Positions 21,584 through 30,084 of a stretch of 64,000 nucleotides of DNA are shown piece by piece. The position numbers and the translations under genes are program-made. The notes under the pieces were generated by a model. The model was not told where the DNA came from and ran no database searches. It saw nothing but the letters and a program-made list of their open reading frames with translations. The stretch spans positions 1 through 64,000 of the forward strand of contig CAKUAM010000001.1 in assembly GCA_934636305.1 (NCBI GenBank). The letters run 5' to 3'. This stretch comes from an uncultured Oscillospiraceae bacterium. Lineage in GTDB: Bacteria; Bacillota; Clostridia; Oscillospirales; Oscillospiraceae. How positions within the stretch are numbered: position 1 is the first letter of the stretch; each line of letters begins with the position of its first letter.

Positions 21584-21634
21584 CTGGATGTCTGTTCTGT
21601 TTGGAATGCTGATTTTTGTGTGTTCTCTGCACGC

Positions 21635-23050
21635 TTACAATGTGATATCCTCTGCGCTCTGCGCGCCCGTGCCAATCTTTGCGCGGCAGGCCGCCGTCAT
21701 GGCAGCCACCTGCTCCGGGCAGCGGCCAATGTAGCGCTCCGGCTGCAGCTCCGCACGGATCTCGTCCTGCGTCATGCCGAATTCCGGACGGGCAGCCAGC
21801 TGCTGAACCAGATCCCAGCTTTCGCCGTTTTTCATCTTCGCAGTCGCCTCCATGGATTCCTCCCGGATGATCTCATGCAGCTGCTGCCGGTCGCCGCCGC
21901 GCTTGACCGCGGCCATCATCAGGTTTTCCGTTGCGATAAACGGCAGATAGTCCCACACAAACTTCTCCACGATTTTCTCGTTCACATGCAGGCCTGCTGT
22001 GACGTTCTGCACCAGCCGCAAAACACCGTCCGTTGCCAGGAAGGCCTCCGGCAGGCTGATGCGGCGGTTGGCCGAGTCGTCCAGCGTGCGCTCAAGCCAC
22101 TGGGTCATGGCCGTCATGGGTGCGTTCTGTGCATCGGCAATGACATAGCGGCCAAGCGAGCAGATCCGCTCGCAGCGCATGGGATTGCGCTTATACGGCA
22201 TCGCGGACGAGCCGATCTGCTTTTCCTCAAACGGTTCTTCTATCTGGCGGTCATGCTGCAGCAGGCGGATATCCGTGGCCATGCGGCTGGTACTCTGGCA
22301 GATGGAGGACAGCACATTCAGAATCCGGCTGTCAAGCTTTCTGGGGTAGGTCTGTCCGCAGACCGGATACAGCCTGTCAAAGCCAAACTCCGCCGCAATC
22401 TGCCGGTTCATCTGATCGATCTTTGCCGTGTCGCCGTCAAACAGCTCCACAAAGCTTGCCTCCGTGCCTGTCGTGCCGCGGCAGCCGAGGAAACGGATGG
22501 CGCGCAGCGTATCCTGCAGCTCCTCCAGATCGAGCAGCAGATCCTGCAGCCAGAGCGTCGCGCGCTTGCCCACCGTCGTCAGCTGTGCAGGCTGAAAATG
22601 CGTATAGGCCAGTGCCGGCATGGCCGCATACTGATCTGCAAAGGCGCAGAGATTCTGCATGGCAGCCTTCAGTTCCTTTTCCAGATACCGCAGCGCCTCA
22701 CGGTAAATAATGAGATCTGCGTTATCCGTCACATAGCAGCTTGTCGCGCCGAGATGGATAATCCCCCTGGCGCCGGGCGCATCCAAGCCATAGGCATAGA
22801 TATGCGCCATCACATCATGGCGAACCTCTTTTTCACGCCTGGCAACCACCTCGTAATCGATCGGGCTCACATGCGCAGCCAGCTCATCCACCTGCTGCTG
22901 GCTTACCGGCAGACCGAGATCATGCTCGGCCCGGGCCAGCGCGACCCACAGTCTGCGCCACGTCTCGTAGCGCATATCCGGGGAGAACAGATGCAGCATG
23001 GTCTTTGATGCATACCGCGAAGCAAGCGGGCTTTCATACGTCGGCTTCAT
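21635..23050 (-). CDS. purB: Adenylosuccinate lyase
   Basis: 471 aa. Start at MKPTYESPLASRY. HLGATSCYVTDNAD near 95 and the fumarase/lyase signature GSSAMPYKRNPM near 285 identify it. Cleaves SAICAR and adenylosuccinate, releasing fumarate. Ten bp after purA on the same strand; both steps of IMP to AMP are therefore in one transcript. Terminator at 21543-21583. Confidence 0.93.
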   Translation of the reverse strand: MKPTYESPLASRYASKTMLHLFSPDMRYETWRRLWVALARAEHDLGLPVSQQQVDELAAHVSPIDYEVVARREKEVRHDVMAHIYAYGLDAPGARGIIHLGATSCYVTDNADLIIYREALRYLEKELKAAMQNLCAFADQYAAMPALAYTHFQPAQLTTVGKRATLWLQDLLLDLEELQDTLRAIRFLGCRGTTGTEASFVELFDGDTAKIDQMNRQIAAEFGFDRLYPVCGQTYPRKLDSRILNVLSSICQSTSRMATDIRLLQHDRQIEEPFEEKQIGSSAMPYKRNPMRCERICSLGRYVIADAQNAPMTAMTQWLERTLDDSANRRISLPEAFLATDGVLRLVQNVTAGLHVNEKIVEKFVWDYLPFIATENLMMAAVKRGGDRQQLHEIIREESMEATAKMKNGESWDLVQQLAARPEFGMTQDEIRAELQPERYIGRCPEQVAAMTAACRAKIGTGAQSAEDITL

Positions 23051-23060
23051 TCCGCTTCCC

Positions 23061-24335
23061 TCAACGGTAGATGATCTCATCGCGGCCCGCGCCGACAGAG
23101 ACATAGCTGATGCGCACGCCGATCGCCTTTTCCACATATTCCACGTAGTCGCGGGCAGCCTGCGGCAGATCCTCATACTTGCGGACGCCGGAAATGTCGC
23201 AGCCCCAGCCGGGCAGCGTCGTCAGGACGGGCTTTGCCTCGTCGATGGCAGCAGTAAACGGGAACTTGTCCGTCTTTTCGCCGCCAAGCTCATACTGCAC
23301 GCACACCGGGATTTCCTTCATATAAGACAGGACATCAAGCTTGGTGAGTGCAACCTCAGTTGCGCCCTGAATCTGGCAGCCATACCGGGTCGCGACCAGG
23401 TCAATGGGGCCCACGCGGCGCGGACGGCCCGTGGACGCGCCATATTCGCCGCCGGCCTCACGCAGCTTTTCCGCTTCCTCGCCGAACCATTCTGCCGTGA
23501 ACGGGCCTTCGCCCACACAGGTGGAATACGCCTTCACGATACCGACTGTACGGTCCACATGACTGCCCGGGATGCCGGCGCCAACGCAGGCGTAGCCGGC
23601 ATTGGACGAGGACGAGGACGTGTAGGGGAAGATACCGAAATCGATATCACGCAGCGCACCCAGCTGCGCCTCAAACATAATGTTCTTGCCGGCCTTCTGC
23701 GCCTCATAGAGATAACTCGTCGTATCGCAGATATACGGAGCCAGCTTGGAGCCAAACTCCTCGCACCAGGCCAGCATGTCAGAGAGCTGATAGGGCTCTG
23801 CGCCGTAGACATTCTGAATGGTGAGGTTTTTCCATTCAAGGATGGAGGCCAGCCGCTTTTTGAGGTAATCCGGGTACAGAAGCTCGCCGATCATGATTGT
23901 CTTTTTCTGGTACTTATCCGAATAGACCGGTGCGATGCCGCGCAGCGTCGAGCCATATTTCTTGTCCTTCAGACGGGCCTCCTCCAGGCCGTCCAGCGCA
24001 CGGTGGTACGGGAACACGATGGTCGCCCGGTCAGAAATCTTGAAGTTGTCCGGAGTCACAGATACGCCGGCCTTCTGCAGCGTCTCAATCTCGCCCCAGA
24101 GGCTCTCCAGGTCAATGACAACGCCATTGCCCAGCACATTCACAACACCCGGCAGGCAAATGCCGGACGGGATGAGATGCAGCGCGAATTTGCCGTATTC
24201 GTTGACAATGGTATGGCCGGCATTGTTGCCGCCCTGATATCTGCAGACGATATCATAGTCTCTTGCGATCAGGTCGACCATACGGCCCTTGCCTTCGTCG
24301 CCCCAGTTAATACCTACAATTGCACAATTGCTCAT
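23061..24335 (-). CDS. purA: Adenylosuccinate synthetase
   Basis: 424 aa. GINWGDEGKGRMVDLIA near residue 8 is the GTP-binding loop (family consensus GxQWGDEGKG; Asn replaces Gln), and NNAGHTIV near 38 with GRPRRVGPIDLVATRYG near 295 confirm it. Joins IMP and aspartate using GTP. ATG at 24335 has AAGGAG 8 nt ahead; a TTG two codons upstream is less likely. Confidence 0.93.
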   Translation of the reverse strand: MSNCAIVGINWGDEGKGRMVDLIARDYDIVCRYQGGNNAGHTIVNEYGKFALHLIPSGICLPGVVNVLGNGVVIDLESLWGEIETLQKAGVSVTPDNFKISDRATIVFPYHRALDGLEEARLKDKKYGSTLRGIAPVYSDKYQKKTIMIGELLYPDYLKKRLASILEWKNLTIQNVYGAEPYQLSDMLAWCEEFGSKLAPYICDTTSYLYEAQKAGKNIMFEAQLGALRDIDFGIFPYTSSSSSNAGYACVGAGIPGSHVDRTVGIVKAYSTCVGEGPFTAEWFGEEAEKLREAGGEYGASTGRPRRVGPIDLVATRYGCQIQGATEVALTKLDVLSYMKEIPVCVQYELGGEKTDKFPFTAAIDEAKPVLTTLPGWGCDISGVRKYEDLPQAARDYVEYVEKAIGVRISYVSVGAGRDEIIYR

Positions 24336-24386
24336 CTTCAATACTCCTTATCCGCAGGTTTGTCTTTATTTTTTCATTCCGGGCAG

Positions 24387-24415
24387 ATTATAGGCTATTT
24401 TTTTTACGTTGTAAA
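24387..24415 (-). promoter_or_regulatory. Promoter of purA-purB
   Basis: Minus strand: TTTACA (24415-24410), 17-bp spacer, TATAAT (24392-24387). It stands back to back with the hpt promoter. Confidence 0.7.
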
Positions 24416-24474
24416 TGACTGTTTTTTTATATGTGTGATAAGTTCCTGTTATATATCTGATTAGCGTTATCTAT

Positions 24475-24503
24475 TTTACTTGTTTCTTCCTCCCCGTTAT
24501 AAT
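24475..24503 (+). promoter_or_regulatory. Promoter of hpt
   Basis: TTTACT (24475-24480), 17-bp spacer, TATAAT (24498-24503), 36 bp before the ATG. Confidence 0.6.
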
Positions 24504-24539
24504 GGGAATGTTGACAATATCACAAATTTGGAGGAACCT

Positions 24540-25091
24540 ATGCTCATCAGAACGCCTGAACAGGACATTGAACGCGTCCTGTATACCGAAAAAGCCATCG
24601 CTGCCCGCGTCGAGCAGCTTGGTGCGGATCTCACCGCCAAGCTCGGCGATAAGCGCCCCGTCCTCGTGTGTGTCCTCAAGGGCGCCTCGTTTTTTTACAT
24701 TGATCTGTGCCGGTGCATGAACTGCGCCATCGATATGGACTTCATTGCCGTCTCCAGCTACGGCATATCCGCCAAATCCACCGGCGTCGTGCGTCTGATT
24801 AAGGATCTCGACAACAACATCACGGGGCGCCATGTGGTCATCGTGGAGGACATCATTGATTCCGGCCTCACCATGCAGTATCTGCGCCAGCTGTTCGGCG
24901 CGCGCAATCCAGCCTCCATCACAACCATTTCTTTCCTGGACAAGTCCACGCGGCACCCGGAAAGCTACAAAACCGATATGGTTGGCTTTGAAATTCCGGA
25001 TGAGTTTGTCGTCGGCTATGGCCTCGATTACGCCAACTATTACCGGAACCTGCCGTATATCGGCGTGCTGCGGCCGGAGTGCTATCAATAA
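24540..25091 (+). CDS. hpt: Hypoxanthine phosphoribosyltransferase
   Basis: 183 aa. VLVCVLKGASFFYIDLCR near 42 and the PRPP loop VVIVEDIIDSGLTMQYL near 100 are diagnostic; DEFVVGYGLDYANYYRNLPYIGVL near 155 is the conserved end. Salvages hypoxanthine (and guanine). SD TTTGGAGG before ATG 24540. Divergent from purAB, so purine synthesis and salvage share one control region. Confidence 0.92.
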   Translation: MLIRTPEQDIERVLYTEKAIAARVEQLGADLTAKLGDKRPVLVCVLKGASFFYIDLCRCMNCAIDMDFIAVSSYGISAKSTGVVRLIKDLDNNITGRHVVIVEDIIDSGLTMQYLRQLFGARNPASITTISFLDKSTRHPESYKTDMVGFEIPDEFVVGYGLDYANYYRNLPYIGVLRPECYQ

Positions 25092-25143
25092 CTGAATCTG
25101 TTATGCCTCCGGCAGCGCATCAGCGGCAAAAAACCGCAAAAAC

Positions 25144-25175
25144 AGCGCCCCGTTCCGTGACCGGAACGGGGCGCT
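25144..25175 (-). terminator. Terminator between hpt and htrA
   Basis: AGCGCCCCGTTCCG (25144-25157) paired with 25162-25175. On the minus strand it is followed by GTTTTTGCGGTTTTTT, so it mainly ends htrA; for hpt the tail is poor. Confidence 0.7.
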
Positions 25176-25262
25176 TGGTCTGCCTGACGGGAAACAGGAA
25201 GATTACAAAGGAAGAATATTGATAGGGAAGATGCTGTCAGGCAGAAGCTATATCAAGCACAA

Positions 25263-26651
25263 TCATCCGAAGTTGAACGGGAAACCGCCGTAGCCATACT
25301 GGCTGTACGGATTTTCCTGCTGGTACGGGCCGGACTGCTGGCTCTGCTCACTCTGCTGCTCCGACGAATCCGTTGTATCCGGCAGTGCCTGCTGCGTCTG
25401 TTCGCCGACGGTCAGCGTCACGCTCAGCGTCTGGCCCTGACGGTAAACGCTCAGTTCCAGCGTGTCACCGGGGTTCGCGGCCTTTACGATCCGGACAAGA
25501 TCCGCGCTGCCGGAAATGCTCTGCCCGTTTACGGTGGTGATAATATCATTTGCCTGCAGACCAGCCTGTGCAGCCGGGCCATTTTCTGTTACCGCACGTA
25601 CAGCCGCCCCCTCCGGCAGGCCGTAGCTCTGCGTCTCTGTCGAAACATCCGACACGCTCACGCCGATATACGGCTTGACAATGTAGCCATTTTCAATGAT
25701 GGACTGGATAATCGAGCGCACAGAGCTGATCGGGATTGCAAAGCCAATGTTATCAATCGAAGCCTCCGAGGACGAGCCGGAGCCGGAATACTTTGCATTT
25801 GTGATGCCGACAACCTCGCCGTACATGTTGAAGAGCGCACCGCCGGAGTTGCCGGAGTTGATGGCGCAGTCTGTCTGGATCAGGTTCATGGTTGTGCCGC
25901 TCGAGAGGGTGATCTCCCGGTTCAGTGCGCTCACAGTGCCAGCTGTCAGGGAGAAGGTCAGCTCGCCAAGCGGATTGCCGATTGCCACAACGTCGTCACC
26001 GACGGCCAGCGAATTGGAATCGCCCAGCACGACCGGCGTCAGGCCGGATGCATCAATCTTCAGGACAGCGATATCATTGCTTTCATCGTAGCCGACAAGT
26101 GCTGCATCATATTTTGTGCCGTCATAGGTGGTAACGGTGATTGCGTTCGAGCTTTCCACAACGTGGTAGTTCGTGACAATATAGCCGTCTGCTGTCAGAA
26201 TAAAGCCGGAGCCGGAGGCTGCCGCCGTTGTCTGATAACCAAAGTAGTTTGTTGTGATCGAGGTGGTAATGCCGACTGTCGAGTTGACATTCTGGGCGTA
26301 GACCTCACTGGCCGTCAGCTCCTTGCTGGTGTCAATGGCTGCGACTGTCAGCGCCGTGGTGTCCCGCTTTCCTTCCAGCACGACGGACGACGCCGACGAT
26401 CCGGTTGCTGCAGCAGCCTGTGCGGTGCTGTTTTTCTGCGCCAGTGCGGCTGCGCCCCAGCCGGAGCCGCCGCCGACAAGTGCGCACGCCAGCAGCAGCG
26501 CCACAACCTTGCCGGCCTGCTTTCCGGACTTCTTCTGCACGGCCGCCGGCGCAGAGGACTGCGGCTGTGCGCCGCCACTGCATTCATAGTTGTATGCCTG
26601 CTGGTGCTGAATGGTTTCGTTCTCACGATATTCATTGTTGTTCTCGTACAT
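25263..26651 (-). CDS. htrA: HtrA/DegP-type membrane-anchored serine protease
   Basis: 462 aa. A Gln/Asn-rich cytoplasmic N-terminus, one membrane segment near residues 50-70 (VVALLLACALVGGGSGWGAAALA), a trypsin-like domain with the triad His (TNYHVV, near 162), Asp (ESNDIAVL, near 192) and Ser (NSGNSGGAL, near 267), then one PDZ domain (about 350-430) and a Gln/Ser/Tyr-rich tail. Envelope quality-control protease. SD AAAGGAG. Divergent from a two-component system and sharing its operator region, as in other Gram-positives where htrA is under two-component control. Confidence 0.9.
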   Translation of the reverse strand: MYENNNEYRENETIQHQQAYNYECSGGAQPQSSAPAAVQKKSGKQAGKVVALLLACALVGGGSGWGAAALAQKNSTAQAAAATGSSASSVVLEGKRDTTALTVAAIDTSKELTASEVYAQNVNSTVGITTSITTNYFGYQTTAAASGSGFILTADGYIVTNYHVVESSNAITVTTYDGTKYDAALVGYDESNDIAVLKIDASGLTPVVLGDSNSLAVGDDVVAIGNPLGELTFSLTAGTVSALNREITLSSGTTMNLIQTDCAINSGNSGGALFNMYGEVVGITNAKYSGSGSSSEASIDNIGFAIPISSVRSIIQSIIENGYIVKPYIGVSVSDVSTETQSYGLPEGAAVRAVTENGPAAQAGLQANDIITTVNGQSISGSADLVRIVKAANPGDTLELSVYRQGQTLSVTLTVGEQTQQALPDTTDSSEQQSEQSQQSGPYQQENPYSQYGYGGFPFNFG

Positions 26652-26729
26652 ATTTATACGCTCCTTTCCGTGCGCCCTGCAGTGCACGTGGGTTTCTTTG
26701 TTTCTGTGCCTTCAGCATACCGCGCAATT

Positions 26730-26810
26730 CTGAAATAACGCTGAAAAGTCTGAGAACAAATTGTAAAGAAAGCATGACGCAATTATGACCGTTTTTCAGC
26801 TTTATTTCAG
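26730..26810. promoter_or_regulatory. Inverted pair of response-regulator-like boxes between htrA and the two-component genes
   Basis: CTGAAATAACGCTGAAAA (26730-26747) and, inverted, TTTTCAGCTTTATTTCAG (26793-26810) match at 17 of 18 positions. Each box is itself a direct repeat of CTGAAA spaced 11 bp, the geometry bound by OmpR-type dimers. One box lies just upstream of the -10 region (TATAAT, 26824-26829) of the regulator gene, the other at the matching place toward htrA. Confidence 0.65.
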
Positions 26811-26852
26811 CATCCGGATCTAGTATAATGAAAAGCGATCGGAGGCAGTACC

Positions 26853-27527
26853 ATGAAAATTCTGATTATTGAGGATGAAAAGCTGTTGGCAGACTCCCTG
26901 CAGAGCATGCTTGAAAGCAAGGGTTTCGATGTCGAAGCCGTCTACGACGGCGAAACTGGTGAGCAGTACGCGGAATCCGGCATCTATGATCTTCTGATTC
27001 TCGATGTGATGATGCCCAAAATGGACGGGTACCAGGTCGCGCAGCAGGTCCGCGCGAACCGCTGCGGCACCCCTATTCTGATGCTCACAGCCCGCTCCTC
27101 GCTGGAGGACCGCATTGCCGGGCTGAATGCGGGCGCCGATTATTACCTTACGAAGCCCTTTGACATGCGGGAGCTTCTGGCGTGCATCGGAGCGCTGCTG
27201 CGGCGGCAGGGTGGGGAGGTCAACACACTCTCCTTCGGCAACACCTCGCTGGATCTTGACTCGTGCACGCTCGTCTGCGGGGACAAGCAGATGCGGCTCT
27301 CCGCGCGGGAATTTGACGTCATGCGGTTTCTTCTTCAGATGAAGGGGCACAACGCCTCCAAGGAGGCCATTTTGTCCAAGGTATGGGGATTTGACTCCAA
27401 TGCGGTTGAAAATCACGTGGAGGTGTATGTCGGCTTTCTTCGCAAGAAGCTGGCCGGCATCGGCTCGAATGTCCGCATTGAATCTGTACGCCGGCTGGGC
27501 TACCATCTGGAGGTGAGTGAGACTTGA
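26853..27527 (+). CDS. OmpR-family response regulator
   Basis: 224 aa. Receiver domain 1-115 with acidic pair at EDE (7-9), phospho-acceptor Asp near 51 (LLILDVMMPK) and Lys near 102 (YLTKPFD). Winged-helix DNA-binding domain from about 128 to the end (LSAREFDVMRFLL; VENHVEVYVGFLRKKL; VRRLGYHL). SD CGGAGG. Overlaps the kinase start by 4 bp. Probably binds the paired boxes upstream and controls itself and htrA. Confidence 0.9.
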   Translation: MKILIIEDEKLLADSLQSMLESKGFDVEAVYDGETGEQYAESGIYDLLILDVMMPKMDGYQVAQQVRANRCGTPILMLTARSSLEDRIAGLNAGADYYLTKPFDMRELLACIGALLRRQGGEVNTLSFGNTSLDLDSCTLVCGDKQMRLSAREFDVMRFLLQMKGHNASKEAILSKVWGFDSNAVENHVEVYVGFLRKKLAGIGSNVRIESVRRLGYHLEVSET

Positions 27528-28768
27528 TCCGCAAGCTTCGCCTGAAGATCATTGCTGTTGTGATGCTCGTCGCGCTCCTTATGCTCGGCGTGATCTTCGG
27601 CCTTGTTTACACCATGACAAAGCAGAACCTGCGCACGCAGTCCATCAGCATGATGCAGGCCATCGCTGCCAACCCCTTTGAGCCGGTGCTGCCGGACGAG
27701 CAGCCGCAGCAGGTGCGTCTGCCGTATTTTGTGCTGCAGCGGGATTTCTACGGCAATCTAGTTGCCATCGGCTCCAGCTACTATGACCTGTCCAACCGGA
27801 CGTTTCTCGAACAGGTAACAAATGCAGCTCTGTCCGGCGAAGAATCCATCGGCGAGCTTCCGAACTATAACCTGCGGTATTATATTGCCGCGTCCGGCAT
27901 TCCCACGCGCGTCATTTTTGCCGATACAAGCAGCGAACAGCAGACGCTGCGCGGCATTGTACAGACCTGCGCCATGGTTGGCGCAGCAGCGCTGGCGGCG
28001 CTGCTTGCGCTCTCCGCGCTGCTCGCGCACTGGGCCGTTCGCCCGGTGGATACCGCCTGGCAGCAGCAGCGGCAGTTTGTTGCCGACGCCTCGCATGAGC
28101 TCAAAACGCCGCTGACCGTGATCCTCACAAATGCGCAGCTGCTGCAGAGCGGCGACTTTGACGAGGCGCACCGGACACAGTTCACAGACGGCATTGTCAC
28201 CATGGCGCAGCAGATGCGCGCGCTGGTGGAAAGCCTTCTGGAGCTGGCGCGCGCGGAAAACGGGCAGGCTGTGCCGTCGTTCGTTCCGGTTTCATTCAGC
28301 ACGCTTGTATCGGACACCGCGCTTTATTTCGAGGCCGCCTGCTTTGAGCGCGGCCTGCAGCTGCAGACGCAGATCCAGCCGGATATTACCGTTTCCGGCG
28401 ACGGCCGCCTTCTGCAGCAGGTGGTGGAGATTCTGCTGGACAATGCGCAGAAATATGCCTCCGGCGGCACCATCGCCGTACAGCTCGTCCGCACAGGGCG
28501 GTCGCATTGCCGGCTGCTGGTTGCAGATGAAGGCGACACCCTCTCGCAGGAAACACTGAAAAATATTTTCAAGCGCTTTTACCGCGCCGATCCCGCACGC
28601 ACGCGCACCGGCAGCTTCGGGCTCGGTCTTTCCATTGCACAGGCTATCGTACACGAGCACCGCGGGCGTATCTGGGCCCAGAGTGCCGGCGGCCTCAACA
28701 CGTTCTTTGTGGAGCTCCCCGTCGCGCAGAGCGGCAGTCAGGACCAGCCGCAGGCCGCTGCAGAATAA
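27524..28768 (+). CDS. Sensor histidine kinase
   Basis: 414 aa. Starts at a TTG overlapping the regulator stop. Membrane segments near 7-30 and 148-172 flank an extracytoplasmic sensor of about 115 residues. HisKA domain with phospho-His in DASHELKTPLT near 190; ATPase N-box VVEILLDNAQKYA near 308; G2 box FGLGLSIAQAIV near 366. The G1 region reads VADEGDTLS rather than the usual DxGxG. No separate HAMP domain is obvious. Confidence 0.88.
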   Translation: MIRKLRLKIIAVVMLVALLMLGVIFGLVYTMTKQNLRTQSISMMQAIAANPFEPVLPDEQPQQVRLPYFVLQRDFYGNLVAIGSSYYDLSNRTFLEQVTNAALSGEESIGELPNYNLRYYIAASGIPTRVIFADTSSEQQTLRGIVQTCAMVGAAALAALLALSALLAHWAVRPVDTAWQQQRQFVADASHELKTPLTVILTNAQLLQSGDFDEAHRTQFTDGIVTMAQQMRALVESLLELARAENGQAVPSFVPVSFSTLVSDTALYFEAACFERGLQLQTQIQPDITVSGDGRLLQQVVEILLDNAQKYASGGTIAVQLVRTGRSHCRLLVADEGDTLSQETLKNIFKRFYRADPARTRTGSFGLGLSIAQAIVHEHRGRIWAQSAGGLNTFFVELPVAQSGSQDQPQAAAE

Positions 28769-28806
28769 TATATTCGATTTTGTGCATGGGCAGCACGGGA
28801 AAGCTG

Positions 28807-28835
28807 TTGCAAATGACGCGAAAAACTGATATATT
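28807..28835 (+). promoter_or_regulatory. Promoter of the LysR gene
   Basis: TTGCAA (28807-28812), 17-bp spacer, TATATT (28830-28835). Confidence 0.55.
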
Positions 28836-28868
28836 ATAAATGATATAGAATGAAAACGAGGCACTCCA

Positions 28869-29759
28869 ATGAATACACAGCACTTACAATATATTATTGA
28901 GATTGAGCGCACCCGCTCGATCTCGCAGGCTGCTGAAAACCTGTTCATCGGCCAGCCGAATCTCAGCCGCATCCTGCATGACGTCGAACAGATGCTGGGC
29001 TTCCGCATCTTTGAGCGTTCCACACGCGGCGTGCGCCCCACGACGCGCGGAACAATTTTCCTGCAGCACGCGAAGTCCATCCTGCGTGAAACCGAAGCCA
29101 TCGAGGCGCTTGGGCCCAAGCGCGCTGTTGCCAACCGGCTGCGCGTGTGCATCCCGCGCTCAGCCGCTGCGCTGGATCTGACCGCGCAGTATCTTGCCGG
29201 GCTGCCGGAGGCAGAGCCGGTCGACGCTGTTATCCGGGAATGCCACGCACGCATTGCGCTGGAGACGCTGGCCAGCGGTGAAACAGAAATTGGCGTTATC
29301 CGGTTCCGCTCGGAATATCGCGATTATTTCGACGAGCAGACCAGCGCGCGCGGCCTGTCGTTCGAGCTTCTCAATAAATACCACTATCTTGTCACACTGA
29401 ACAAGTCGCATCCGCTGGCAAACCAGCAGTCTGTCATGCGCGCTGATCTTGAGGGGCTGCCGGAGATTGTGCATGGTGATGTATTCCGTGTACAGGGCAA
29501 GGAGGAGCCCATACGCCGCAAGATCTACAGCGTGGACCGGCTGGCCCAGATGGCGCTGCTGGAAAAAATCCCTAACTCCTACATGTTCGCGCCGCGCATT
29601 CCGGATCAGTGCAAGCGCCGGTGGAACCTTGTGCAGCTGCCGTGTACCGATAACCAGAGCCTGTATCTCAATGCGCTGGTATATCACAAGCAATATGCAA
29701 TGAGTGAGATTGAATCCGGTTTTGTGCAGTATATCCGTGATCATAAGGCATCATTTTAA
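28869..29759 (+). CDS. LysR-family transcriptional regulator
   Basis: 296 aa. N-terminal winged HTH (residues 1-60; SISQAAENLFIGQPNLSRILHDVEQMLG) and a periplasmic-binding-protein-like effector domain from about 90. It lies 320 bp ahead of the mdh-fumC-hdr-frd cluster on the same strand, and so could regulate it, but a repeat and a separate promoter intervene. Effector unknown. Confidence 0.85.
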   Translation: MNTQHLQYIIEIERTRSISQAAENLFIGQPNLSRILHDVEQMLGFRIFERSTRGVRPTTRGTIFLQHAKSILRETEAIEALGPKRAVANRLRVCIPRSAAALDLTAQYLAGLPEAEPVDAVIRECHARIALETLASGETEIGVIRFRSEYRDYFDEQTSARGLSFELLNKYHYLVTLNKSHPLANQQSVMRADLEGLPEIVHGDVFRVQGKEEPIRRKIYSVDRLAQMALLEKIPNSYMFAPRIPDQCKRRWNLVQLPCTDNQSLYLNALVYHKQYAMSEIESGFVQYIRDHKASF

Positions 29760-29770
29760 ACCTGACGCCC

Positions 29771-29932
29771 AGGGTGTATCTGAAACCTGCCAACGCCCCC
29801 GGACAGCGGGCCTTTTCGCGCTGTGCTGCATCATTTTTCCTTGAAATACGTCAGGATTCCTGCAAAAAAATGTCTTGCGCACCACGAAAATTCCTCGCTG
29901 CCGGTCACATCACCAATTTTCAGACATACCCT
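29771..29932. repeat. MITE-like element, 162 bp
   Basis: AGGGTGTATCTGAAA (29771-29785) and TTTCAGACATACCCT (29918-29932) are inverted ends matching at 13 of 15 positions. No coding sequence lies between. Looks like a dispersed non-autonomous repeat inserted between the LysR gene and the mdh promoter. Confidence 0.45.
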
Positions 29933-29987
29933 AAGAGCCCCATGTCATCTTATATATTTTTTCATATGGCATGGCATAAAAAAGCAT

Positions 29988-30016
29988 TTGTACTTACAGC
30001 CTAATACCGATATAAT
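29988..30016 (+). promoter_or_regulatory. Promoter of the mdh-fumC-hdr-frd cluster
   Basis: TTGTAC (29988-29993), 17-bp spacer, TATAAT (30011-30016). The -10 lies inside the left arm of the palindrome 30004-30050. Confidence 0.55.
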
Positions 30017-30050
30017 TTTATCGTTATAACCGATAAAATTATATCGGTAT
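30004..30050. promoter_or_regulatory. Perfect 20-bp palindrome overlapping the -10 element (operator candidate)
   Basis: ATACCGATATAATTTTATCG (30004-30023), 7-bp centre, and its exact complement (30031-30050). Both arms contain TATAAT on their own strand. It could be a repressor operator that blocks the promoter or, once transcribed in part, an mRNA 5' structure. 35 bp before the mdh ATG. Confidence 0.65.
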
Positions 30051-30084
30051 ATTTTTATGAAATAATGATATGGGGGATATCAAT

